From Actinomycetes bacterium (GTDB taxonomy: Bacteria; Actinomycetota; Acidimicrobiia; Acidimicrobiales; Acidimicrobiaceae): a DNA stretch of 5,849 nucleotides. Positions 1 through 5,230 of this stretch are shown piece by piece. The translations under genes and the position numbers were made by a program. Each line of letters starts with the position of its first letter. Position 1 is the first letter of the stretch. The DNA lies in NCBI GenBank assembly GCA_021844725.1, contig JAKBSX010000220.1, forward strand, positions 1 to 5,849, in the 5' to 3' direction. The notes beneath the pieces are model-generated. The model had not been told where the DNA came from. It did no database searches and worked only from the letters and a program-made list of their open reading frames with translations.

Positions 1-2
1 TA

Positions 3-203
3 CTAACACATGAGGATGGTGTTAGGCTTCTCATTAGGGAAGCGAGTGATATCTTGTTTGCGAAACCGTCACCCACAACTACGGACATTTCTTACGAGGA
101 GGAGCTTGAAGACCAGGAATTCCCTCCTGACGACTATGTTGAACGAGTACCCAAGACGAACCCCCGACGACCACGGAGAGTCTTGCGCGGTAAGTTGGGT
201 TAG
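3..203 (+). CDS. C-terminal end of an unidentified protein (5' truncated by window edge)
   Basis: The frame is open from the first complete codon to a TAG at 201-203 and has no start codon in the window, so this is the last 66 residues of a longer gene. The tail begins LTHEDGVRLLIREASDILFA, passes through an acidic stretch (YEEELEDQEFPPDDY), and ends in a strongly basic segment (NPRRPRRVLRGKLG). I do not recognise the family. The stop lies 3 nt before the ATG of the next gene at 207, so the two are almost certainly co-transcribed and translationally coupled, and probably worked together. A competing frame at 10-210 overlaps the next gene's start and has no protein-like character; the close junction favours this frame. 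The perfect 7-bp inverted repeat at 3-9/19-25 lies inside the coding region and is probably chance. Confidence 0.6.
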   Translation, partial: LTHEDGVRLLIREASDILFAKPSPTTTDISYEEELEDQEFPPDDYVERVPKTNPRRPRRVLRGKLG

Positions 204-206
204 ACC

Positions 207-875
207 ATGATCGACAGTGGTGTACCCCCGCTTGCAAAGTGGCCCGCGGGAGTACTGGATAACTTGAAGCGTTGGGAACAAGGTAATCTAGTTCGTTATC
301 CACCGTTCTTTTACTTCGCGGATCCTAACGTTCCCATTTGGTCTGCAACGATGGACTACAGTGCTGATTCAGAAGGACCCGAAATAATATTACCTGAGGG
401 AGATAACCTTCCATTATATGGCATAATAACAACACAGACTTGCGACATTGCCGAAGAGGACAGCGATAGGCCAATCAGACCGTGGATCCAAATGTCCCCA
501 GTCTATTCAACGAAAAGCTGGAAGAAAAGCAAACTGGAAGATGGAAAGGGACCCCGCTATCTATTTCTAATCCCTGACATTGACGAACCAGGGGTTTGGG
601 TAGCCGATTTTCGTATCGAAATACCTATAGAAAAAGGTTGGCTTGCTAATCAGGAGCCCATTCAAGGCTTTCGCGATGATGAAGAGAAACACAAACTCGG
701 TGAACGACTAGCGTGGTTACGAAGTAGACCAGCCTGGTCACCGCCGCTTGTCGAAGCAATACGATCTCTCAATAGAAAATTGCAGAGTCTTTACCAGCAA
801 GATGAATCATACCTCGGGGATGAACTAGAGAGAAGTCTCGAAGAAGTGGCAGTCCTTGTAGACGATTACTCCTAA
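207..875 (+). CDS. Uncharacterised protein with QTCDI motif, probably truncated by a premature stop
   Basis: This frame encodes 222 residues from an ATG 3 nt after the preceding stop. There is no strong Shine-Dalgarno, which fits translational coupling. Visible features are an N-terminal segment with aromatic residues (YPPFFYF, 31-37), a hydrophobic strand running into TTQTCDI (75-81) with an invariant-looking Cys-Asp, and a basic stretch SKSWKKSKLEDGKG-like around 102-114. A helical segment around 160-182 (LGERLAWLRSRPAWSP) is followed by a predicted helical, charged C-terminus. From memory, a QTCDI-type motif recurs in a family of uncharacterised bacterial proteins; I know of no proven function. 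The same frame continues after the TAA at 873-875 for 66 sense codons and then, after a 1-nt shift, to 1113, so the ancestral protein was about 300 residues. The remaining product may be non-functional. No membrane segment or signal peptide is seen. Confidence 0.65.
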   Translation: MIDSGVPPLAKWPAGVLDNLKRWEQGNLVRYPPFFYFADPNVPIWSATMDYSADSEGPEIILPEGDNLPLYGIITTQTCDIAEEDSDRPIRPWIQMSPVYSTKSWKKSKLEDGKGPRYLFLIPDIDEPGVWVADFRIEIPIEKGWLANQEPIQGFRDDEEKHKLGERLAWLRSRPAWSPPLVEAIRSLNRKLQSLYQQDESYLGDELERSLEEVAVLVDDYS

Positions 876-1113
876 CAGCATGAAGTTCAGTTTGTCTTCA
901 TAACTTCTGATAATTTATCTGATGACTGCAAGGAATTACTGGGACAGTGGTGGGACTCAGCGCGAGAAGAAGCCAATAGATCAAATCTGACGCTACATGC
1001 GTCCGATTTTGTTAAGTCGGAAAATCTCTCCCTAGCTGACTATCGAAAAATGACTCGAGTACTATCTTTTAGATAGCGTCTGGAATTGGCTCAATAGCCA
1101 CTACAACATCTGA
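876..1113 (+). pseudogene. In-frame 3' remnant of the gene at 207 (nonsense plus frameshift)
   Basis: Directly after the TAA at 873-875 the same frame reads 66 sense codons, beginning QHEVQFVFITSDNLSDDCKE and including LLGQWWDSAREEANRSNLTL, to a TAG at 1074-1076. The composition is that of a folded protein: an alternating hydrophobic strand, then an amphipathic helix. At the end of this frame, skipping one base near the TTTT run at 1067-1070 continues into DSVWNWLNSHYNI and a TGA at 1111-1113, which reads as a natural C-terminus. No start codon with a ribosome binding site opens this segment: the ATG at 880 is in another frame and stops after 7 codons. I infer one ancestral gene of about 301 codons with two lesions. 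Sequencing error at either site is the main alternative. Confidence 0.6.
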
Positions 1114-1376
1114 AATCGGGTGGTAGGCAGAGAGCGCCACATCGAAGGGCTCCTAGGTATGATCTATTATGTCGTGTTTAGTAGACGATTGCTGGGACTC
1201 GGAAAGTCGATTATGTGATCACGCAAGTGCGTTTGACCGAATCCAGCATTTCGATCCAGGACGAACTATTCGAGGCACGTTGGCCATTTACTGTCTTTTA
1301 CGGTTTTTGTTGACAGCGTCCCTTAGTTCATTTGAATTGAGATTCCCACGGAAATTAGAGGGATAATGACAAGTGG
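1114..1376. other. Intergenic stretch with only short, unconvincing reading frames
   Basis: I see no gene I would defend here. Three short + strand frames are visible. One runs from the GTG at 1120 to the TGA at 1216 (hydrophobic, includes LLGMIYYVVF). One is open between stops from 1185 to 1313 (includes SSISIQDELFEARWPFTVFYG). One is a 65-codon frame at 1169-1366. They overlap each other in different frames, none has a good ribosome binding site, and the second looks the most protein-like. The simplest reading is a decayed gene carrying frameshifts, or non-coding DNA. Confidence 0.35.
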
Positions 1377-1521
1377 CCGATAGCGAAGGCGTCGAGCAGG
1401 TCTATCGGAGAGATCCGAGATGGGCAAGCGGGGAGTCAAAACCTCTTAGGAGGGAGCAAGCGTGCAGACCATAGACCCACTAGGTGCGAGTCCTGCAGCC
1501 TCGTCATTCCTACAATGGAGG
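1377..1521 (+). ncRNA. Candidate structured RNA or leader with five or more hairpins
   Basis: The + strand carries an unusual density of short perfect stems. CCGATAG (1377-1383) pairs with CTATCGG (1402-1408). The alternative stem TCGGA/TCCGA (1405-1418) closes a GAGA tetraloop of the GNRA type and is mutually exclusive with the first. CCTC-TTAG-GAGG lies at 1442-1453. TGCAG (1463-1467) pairs with CTGCA (1493-1497) and encloses a small ACC/GGT hairpin (1475-1485). CCTC (1499-1502) pairs with GAGG (1518-1521), with an inner CATT/AATG stem and a 2-nt GT bulge. The segment is purine-rich and opens no convincing long frame. It may be a non-coding RNA or a cis-regulatory leader for the ORF at 1535. 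A resemblance to the 3' part of HEARO/IscB-type RNAs, which abut an ORF start, is speculative, because the ORF here is not an IscB. No covariation test was possible. Confidence 0.4.
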
Positions 1522-1523
1522 AG
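1499..1523 (+). promoter_or_regulatory. Hairpin covering the ribosome binding site of the 66-residue ORF
   Basis: The purine-rich Shine-Dalgarno-like GGAGGAG at 1517-1523 is the best ribosome site for the ATG at 1535. Its GAGG (1518-1521) is the 3' arm of a stem with CCTC (1499-1502), stacked on a CATT/AATG stem with a 5-nt loop. If folded, it would hide the ribosome site. The spacing to the ATG (11 nt from GGAGGAG) is somewhat long. Confidence 0.35.
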
Positions 1524-1534
1524 CCAAGCCGCTC

Positions 1535-1735
1535 ATGTCACGGCGAAGGCAGCAACAGTTGATGCCGGAATTTATTGCCTATATGATCGACGCCAACCCG
1601 TCGGTAGCGCGCCGAGCGCTGATTGAAATGGCTCGCCGCAGATGGAAGGCCCCATTCGCTTCAACAGACAGCGAAATCATTAATCGTCTTCAGGCGTACT
1701 TCCAAAGACAAGGGTGGTCTGCCCTGGGGCTCTAG
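1535..1735 (+). CDS. Small basic protein of unknown function (66 aa)
   Basis: The ATG at 1535 is preceded by GGAGGAG at 1517-1523. An in-frame GTG at 1484 would add 17 residues, but that start would lie inside the hairpin cluster and lacks a ribosome site. The product is basic and probably helical. It starts MSRRRQQQLMPEFIAYMIDA (1-20), continues with a helix rich in Arg (NPSVARRALIEMARRRWKAP, 21-40), and ends with an amphipathic helix before QRQGWSALGL (57-66). The Arg-rich surface would suit nucleic-acid binding, but I recognise no family and assign no function. It has no close same-strand neighbour downstream: the next gene (1985-2191) is on the opposite strand and points towards it. The composition reads like real protein, unlike the frames just upstream. 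Confidence 0.5.
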   Translation: MSRRRQQQLMPEFIAYMIDANPSVARRALIEMARRRWKAPFASTDSEIINRLQAYFQRQGWSALGL

Positions 1736-1984
1736 CTCAAATCATGGAGTACCATTATTGGCGCTTTCGATTCACCAGGTCTCGTAAGATCCGCGCAAGG
1801 ATACAACGACCATAGGATGCAGATTCGATCCATCCACCTCCAGAGTAAGTAAGCACAAAATCGCTTCGGTCTACAGTCCTAGGCACAAATATACAATTTC
1901 TTTCATGGACCGGAAATCAGAATATGAATAGTGACTATTTACCAATACCACTTTTAAAAATTGAGTTTGTTGCCACAGATAACT
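1736..1984. other. Intergenic region, no supportable gene
   Basis: This 249-nt stretch lies between two convergently oriented small genes. The only candidate is a 33-codon minus-strand frame running from about 1838 to 1735. It starts after CTGGAGGTGG but with only 3 nt between the GGAGG and the ATG, and its sequence looks unremarkable. I see no clear terminator or repeat. Confidence 0.3.
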
Positions 1985-2191
1985 TTAGATACCGTATGGT
2001 TTATCGGAACCTCGGGCGACCATTTCAATCAGACTTTCCCGACAAAACCGCCATTGGCCATTCGGTGCCCTCCAAGCTGGAATTAAATCTTCTCGGGCGA
2101 GCTCCCTTATATGGCATACCGAACATCGAAGTAGCCGTGCTGCTTCCGCTGCACTGAGCATACGTTGATGAGATTGATAGGTGCTGTTCAT
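1985..2191 (-). CDS. Excisionase/MerR-type helix-turn-helix protein (68 aa)
   Basis: This is a small DNA-binding protein of the winged helix-turn-helix class found in phage and integrative-element excisionases and MerR-like regulators. The start is the ATG at 2191, preceded by GGAGGAG with 6 nt spacing. A GTG at 2206 overlaps that ribosome site and is less likely. The fold is readable: MLSAAEAARLLRCS (11-24) is the first helix and turn, VCHIRELAREDLIPAW (25-40) includes the recognition helix, RAPNGQWRF (41-49) is the wing, and RESLIEMVARG (51-61) is the final helix. This is the canonical 'LTxxEAAxLLxxSxxxVrrLxxxGxIPaxrxgxxwRf' layout of the family. The length of 68 residues is normal. No integrase or phage gene lies beside it, so it may be an orphan left from a mobile element, or it may regulate a neighbour. 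The plus-strand frame at 1924-2157 is its antisense shadow. Confidence 0.75.
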   Translation of the reverse strand: MNSTYQSHQRMLSAAEAARLLRCSVCHIRELAREDLIPAWRAPNGQWRFCRESLIEMVARGSDKPYGI

Positions 2192-2227
2192 AACGCACTC
2201 CTCCACTTGATCAGAAAACTCTTCCTA

Positions 2228-2268
2228 TTTATATGTATGCACCAGGTAGCAAAGTTCTTATTTAGAAC
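2228..2268 (-). promoter_or_regulatory. Candidate promoter and operator dyad for the HTH gene at 1985-2191
   Basis: Reading leftwards, a perfect inverted repeat GTTCT-5-AGAAC (2254-2268) lies just upstream of a -10-like TATAAA (2228-2233), which sits 36 nt before the ATG. The -35 region is poor, so the promoter is weakly supported. The dyad position would suit autoregulation by the encoded HTH protein or activation by another factor. Confidence 0.3.
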
Positions 2269-2471
2269 GCAAAGATCATCCATAAACCCACCGATTTAAA
2301 AACGTGGAAGTTGGTGACAGTGGTCGACCAACCTAGCCAAAAGACGCTGGTCAAGCAAAACCAGGCTCTAGCTTTGAACTTGAAAGTTGCTACACCCAAT
2401 TCAAATAAAACTGCATTCAGCAGATTCAGTGGAAACAATTCAGACCGAAACATAATGATGCACAATTACCA
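2269..2471. other. Low-information stretch upstream of the gene remnant
   Basis: Two long open frames overlap here on opposite strands: 2311-2523 plus, which needs a TTG start, and 2262-2465 minus, which is hydrophobic. Neither has a ribosome binding site or recognisable domain, and neither has protein-like composition throughout. I treat both as chance frames, or as parts of decayed DNA continuous with the remnant at 2472-2641. Confidence 0.25.
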
Positions 2472-2641
2472 GGGTATTTGCTTTCGAGGATTCGCCAAAA
2501 AGCGATGCGGCATCAATTCTTAATATTGTGAGATCCAATTTAAAATGCTCTAAAGAGGTTCAAGAAAGCTTTCTCAGCGCATTCCACAAAGTGACTGGTG
2601 AGTCAAAACGTAACATAAGTGCTACACTAGATTTGGTTTAG
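2472..2641 (+). pseudogene. Possible gene remnant upstream of the XRE-type regulator
   Basis: After stops near 2454-2459, the frame ending with TAG at 2639-2641 is open for about 60 codons and reads RVFAFEDSPKSDAASILN..., then KEVQESFLSAFHKVTGESKR, ending in ISATLDLV. The balanced use of charged and hydrophobic residues is protein-like. It has no start codon with a ribosome site, and the same frame further upstream (HSADSVETIQTET) is separated from it by two stops. I infer a decayed or 5'-truncated gene. Its stop lies 19 nt before the ATG of the regulator at 2661, a spacing like that of a toxin-antitoxin or two-gene operon, but I cannot identify a toxin domain in it. It may equally be chance. 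Confidence 0.3.
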
Positions 2642-2656
2642 AAGTGAGATAAGGAT
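2623..2656 (+). promoter_or_regulatory. Candidate extended -10 and ribosome binding site for the XRE gene
   Basis: TGCTACACT (2620-2628) resembles an extended -10 element; the -35 region is poor. AAGGA at 2651-2655, 5 nt before the ATG at 2661, is a good Shine-Dalgarno and fixes that start. Confidence 0.35.
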
Positions 2657-2660
2657 TGCT

Positions 2661-3026
2661 ATGCCCACCACTCATCAGAAGGCGCAGGTGCTTGACACCA
2701 GTCATTACCAGAATCGCCGCTCTCGTGAGTTGAGCGACGCCACCTTTGAACAGCATTATCGGCAGGCACGAGCCGAGATAGCCCAGGTCGATGCCGTCAT
2801 GCGTCAACTTGATTCCCTAAGGGAGGATGCAGGCATGTCAAAGGCGGAGCTAGCTCGTATGATCGGCAAGAACCCATCCGTTGTGCGCCGACTTTTTACT
2901 GCAGAAGTGAACCCCGAGCTGAAAACTATTGCTGCAATTGCAAGTGCTCTTGGTGCTCGCCTGGAGATCATCAGCGAGAAACCTGGGTCCACGAACTGCG
3001 ATGATGCGCCATATGCGATTGCTTGA
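2661..3026 (+). CDS. XRE-family helix-turn-helix regulator, HigA-like (121 aa)
   Basis: This is a DNA-binding protein with a C-terminal XRE/Cro-type domain. The ATG at 2661 follows AAGGA with 5 nt spacing. Residues 1-45 are polar and include a helical segment (ATFEQHYRQARAEIAQVDAV, 27-46) of the kind that mediates dimerisation or toxin contact. The HTH occupies about 46-104: MRQLDSLREDAGMSKAELARMIGK, then NPSVVRRLFTAEVNPELKTI containing the recognition helix, then AAIASALGARLEII as the last helix and strand. This layout is typical of HigA-type antitoxins and small stand-alone regulators of similar length. No toxin gene is intact next to it: the frame ending 19 nt upstream is a remnant at best, so an orphan antitoxin or an orphan regulator are both possible. 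It converges on the defence pair downstream, so it does not share an operon with it. Confidence 0.8.
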   Translation: MPTTHQKAQVLDTSHYQNRRSRELSDATFEQHYRQARAEIAQVDAVMRQLDSLREDAGMSKAELARMIGKNPSVVRRLFTAEVNPELKTIAAIASALGARLEIISEKPGSTNCDDAPYAIA

Positions 3027-3094
3027 ATGACCGCATATAGGGCCTTATGGCTAAAATATGTATTGTTTTATGGCCTGAAATTTAATCCACCGCA

Positions 3095-3157
3095 GAATCC
3101 ATTGGACGCAAATTTTGCGATGAAACGCATCGACCTAAATTGCGTCAATGCCAATTC
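3095..3157. repeat. Long imperfect palindrome with bulged bases between convergent genes
   Basis: Nested arms pair across this 63-nt segment: GAAT/ATTC (3095-3098, 3154-3157), CATT/AATG (3100-3103, 3147-3150), GACGCAA/TTGCGTC (3105-3111, 3140-3146), TTT/AAA, and CGATG/CATCG around an AAACG loop (3118-3132). Single bases (G3104, A3112) are unpaired on the left arm only. It lies in the 256-nt spacer between the XRE gene and the RloB gene, which converge. It could be a shared transcription terminator lacking a T-tract, a structured DNA recombination site, or a mobile miniature repeat. The rest of the spacer shows a second, 7-bp dyad over the XRE stop codon (3011-3017/3032-3038) and a weak TAAAA/TTTTA stem (3052-3070), but no gene. 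Confidence 0.5.
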
Positions 3158-3282
3158 ACCAGTCAATCACCCCTGGCAAAATTAGCAACATTTGAGTTAT
3201 TGCGATTACCAAACGACGTTAGGCAGAATCTGTATCACCATAATCGCGAAGCCATTAAATTTCATCTGAGGGAAAACCATCA

Positions 3283-3933
3283 TTATGACTGAGATGGGGC
3301 AATATGTGAGATCAATCTATGCATTCCAGAAGAAGGATTGTTGTGCGGAAACTGCGTGTCATTTCCCTTATGACGTTCATCAAGTTCTGCTGCACGCTGG
3401 GCTGCCTCAGTAACCAAGGGCATATACGTTACCGCGTCAAGACCTTTGTCTTGCGAGCCATCCAAACTGCGCCGGAGTTTACGAGCTTCTGTATTGTCTA
3501 ACCAAGCAGTCTGATTCTGAAAATGGAGGATAAGCCATAGTTCGAAGCAGGGATTGGAAATCGCGAGTTCAATTCCGTTCTGTCGAGCTTGCTCCACTGT
3601 TTCTCTCAGTGCAGGATGGTTCTTCGGCCATTCAACATCAAAAACACACCAGAATTCGTCAATCTCGCCATCGATTTCAATGGACCTGTTGCGGGCATCG
3701 ATCGCCATGGAGACCAACGTACTGGGCACCGAACCACCCAGTCCGTTTTGCACCTGCAAATCGACCGCCGCACTATCACGTACCGATGGTTGTCGCTTTA
3801 GTGCTTCGAGATACTCTGGCTCGGTCTTCACGCCTTCACAAAAAATGAGGATCGTTCTTCTAGGTTTGCGAACTGCCACCCGGCGCTTGAGAGAGCGACC
3901 TCGAGCGCCTTTGGTGTCGTGAGATCTAGCCAC
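3283..3933 (-). CDS. rloB: RloB-family (AbiLii-like) Toprim-type effector protein
   Basis: The predicted product has 216 residues. I chose the GTG at 3933, which is 4 nt after the stop of the ATPase gene and gives the usual short basic RloB N-terminus (VARSHDTKGARGRSLKRR). An upstream TTG at 3996 would overlap the ATPase by 59 nt. Motifs: ILIFCEGVKTEPEYLEAL (28-45), in which Glu33 matches the catalytic glutamate of Toprim-like folds; FWCVFDVEW (94-102), the acidic motif, here D-V-E rather than the D-x-D I expect; LAISNPCFELWLILHF (123-138), the family hallmark; and NNPSSGMHRLI (198-208) near the end. RloB proteins pair with AAA ATPases in defence islands and in AbiL abortive-infection systems. 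The inferred role is a nuclease-like effector released or activated by the ATPase on infection. It is translationally coupled to that ATPase and lacks its own clear ribosome site. Family assignment is firm; mechanism is inferred. Confidence 0.88.
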   Translation of the reverse strand: MARSHDTKGARGRSLKRRVAVRKPRRTILIFCEGVKTEPEYLEALKRQPSVRDSAAVDLQVQNGLGGSVPSTLVSMAIDARNRSIEIDGEIDEFWCVFDVEWPKNHPALRETVEQARQNGIELAISNPCFELWLILHFQNQTAWLDNTEARKLRRSLDGSQDKGLDAVTYMPLVTEAAQRAAELDERHKGNDTQFPHNNPSSGMHRLISHIAPSQS

Positions 3934-3937
3934 TGGT

Positions 3938-5230
3938 CTAAAACAGCCCAAGCGCCTGACGGAGCGTAAACTGGTCAAGTTCAGGAACTGCGCCAAATCT
4001 CCCTTGCAGATATGCCCTTTCCAGGTTTAGTGATCTCCTGACTTTATCTCCACCAAATTCCGCCAGAGCGGTCAAGGTGGTAGTTCCATTCTCACCTTTT
4101 TCAGTCAGCCAAACTTCATCACGATTCAGGTGATTGAGAAGACTGGTGTCATGGGTGGTGAAGATCAGCTGGGCTCCTCTGGGGTTAGTCTCTGGATCTT
4201 GAAATAGTTCCACAAGACGCGCTGATAATCTGGGATGAAGGCTCGCGTCAATCTCGTCAAAGATAAGGATTTGGCCCCTACTCAAAGCACTCAGAGTGGG
4301 CCCAATGAGGGAGAACCATATCTGGGTTCCAGCCGATTCTTCTTCAAAATCAAAAGCTAGTTCTTCACCTAATACGCGGTGTATTAGTCGTAGCTGTTTT
4401 CGGGGATAAACACGTGCTTGGTGAGTTTCCTGCGACTCATCCATTTCAAATTTACTAATCTGTACATCGTCAATACCAAGATCGGCGAAACGCAAAAGTG
4501 CCAACGCTGACTCTCGCGACGCCACAGGGACAGAACCCGGTTCATCAAAGAGAGATGTCTGTATTAAAGATCCCTGCTCTTCAAAAAGTCGTCCAGTTGC
4601 ATTAGTACCAAACATCGCAGCTCTTAGCGGTCCATTAATAGGAGTTCGACGCCGAGGAATAAATATCCCAAAACCAGCCAGTGCACGCGCGAACGGCTCC
4701 ACCTCCGGCTCATCAAACCTCATAGCCGCTGAAAGTACCAGTGTTGTAGGTGTTAGCAGTTCTCTTACACCTGATAACACCCCAAGTCCTCGGCGAAAGC
4801 TGACTTTTGTTCCCTCTCGCTCGAATAATATACGCCGACGACGCTCAGGATAGCTGTATAGTCCCTCGAATAAGACTTCGGAGTGGTTCAGCTCGATTCG
4901 GTAAGCGTATCGTACCTCATTGACCACCATCTCTACCTCGTAAGTAGACTCCGTGCTGGGACCTCTACCGAACTTGAATGGTTCACGGGGGATGAACTTA
5001 TCCCAAGTGCGGAGCGAACTGCGTATGGCAATCGAGAGCCATGCAAGAGCTTCAATCACATTCGACTTGCCAGAAGCATTGGGGCCATAAATACCCGCAA
5101 CTGTAAGAACGCTCTCCGAAAGTGATCCGAATGATCGTATCGATACCCGATCCTCGTCGACTGCGATCATTGACAATTCAACAGGTTCCAAGATTGACCG
5201 ATGATTAGAGACTTCGAACCTAAGGAGCAT
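3938..5230 (-). CDS. AAA/ABC-type ATPase of an AbiL/RloA-like defence pair
   Basis: This is a complete 430-residue ATPase of the AAA_15/AAA_21 (SMC/ABC-related, OLD-like) class. It starts with the typical MLLRFEVSNHRSI. Walker A is GPNASGKSN (49-57). The ABC-signature-like element is EEESAGTQ (296-302). Walker B is QILIFDEIDASLHP (320-333) with the catalytic DE at 325-326, and a switch histidine lies in IFTTHD (356-361). The region between (about 80-290) is the variable insertion/coiled-coil arm. All nucleotide-binding motifs look intact, so the protein is probably active, likely as a dimer or higher oligomer that senses infection and controls its partner. It is the first gene of a two-gene unit; the RloB gene follows after 4 nt. 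The ATG at 5230 lacks a good ribosome site, and a -10-like TAATAT lies only about 8 nt upstream, so a leaderless transcript is possible. It could also be called AbiLi or RloA; I leave the symbol blank because naming is inconsistent. Confidence 0.9.
   Translation of the reverse strand: MLLRFEVSNHRSILEPVELSMIAVDEDRVSIRSFGSLSESVLTVAGIYGPNASGKSNVIEALAWLSIAIRSSLRTWDKFIPREPFKFGRGPSTESTYEVEMVVNEVRYAYRIELNHSEVLFEGLYSYPERRRRILFEREGTKVSFRRGLGVLSGVRELLTPTTLVLSAAMRFDEPEVEPFARALAGFGIFIPRRRTPINGPLRAAMFGTNATGRLFEEQGSLIQTSLFDEPGSVPVASRESALALLRFADLGIDDVQISKFEMDESQETHQARVYPRKQLRLIHRVLGEELAFDFEEESAGTQIWFSLIGPTLSALSRGQILIFDEIDASLHPRLSARLVELFQDPETNPRGAQLIFTTHDTSLLNHLNRDEVWLTEKGENGTTTLTALAEFGGDKVRRSLNLERAYLQGRFGAVPELDQFTLRQALGLF

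Noticed and set aside
3..25. Inverted repeat CTAACAC/GTGTTAG
   Set aside because: Lies inside coding sequence at the window edge; too short and isolated to call a site.
10..210. 66-codon + strand frame at the left edge
   Set aside because: It overlaps the ATG at 207 and lacks protein-like composition; the frame ending at 203 with a 3-nt gap to the next gene is preferred.
69..303. Two minus-strand frames of 70-74 codons
   Set aside because: They lie opposite the 3-203 and 207-875 genes with no ribosome site or domain; antisense shadows.
1169..1366. 65-codon + strand ORF
   Set aside because: No ribosome site, Cys/Leu-rich with no domain, and it overlaps a more protein-like frame in another phase.
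1481..1497. Possible tRNA T-arm (GGTGCGAGTCCTGC-like)
   Set aside because: The loop deviates from TTCRANY, and no acceptor, D or anticodon arm of correct geometry is found upstream.
1924..2157. 77-codon + strand ORF
   Set aside because: Largely antisense to the excisionase-like gene at 1985-2191, which has a clear domain and ribosome site.
2262..2465. 67-codon hydrophobic minus-strand ORF
   Set aside because: No ribosome site; hydrophobicity arises from A-rich DNA on the other strand and it has no recognisable membrane-protein layout.
2622..2992. Minus-strand ORFs over the XRE gene
   Set aside because: Complementary shadows of a gene with a recognised domain.
3219..3225. GTTAGGC as an integron attC site
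   Set aside because: No inverse-core RYYYAAC partner at a plausible distance and no matching L boxes; a 7-mer alone is chance-level.
3319..3922. Several + strand ORFs of 60-122 codons
   Set aside because: Antisense to the RloB gene, whose family motifs are unambiguous.
4883..5125. 80-codon + strand ORF
   Set aside because: Antisense to the ATPase N-terminal region containing Walker A.
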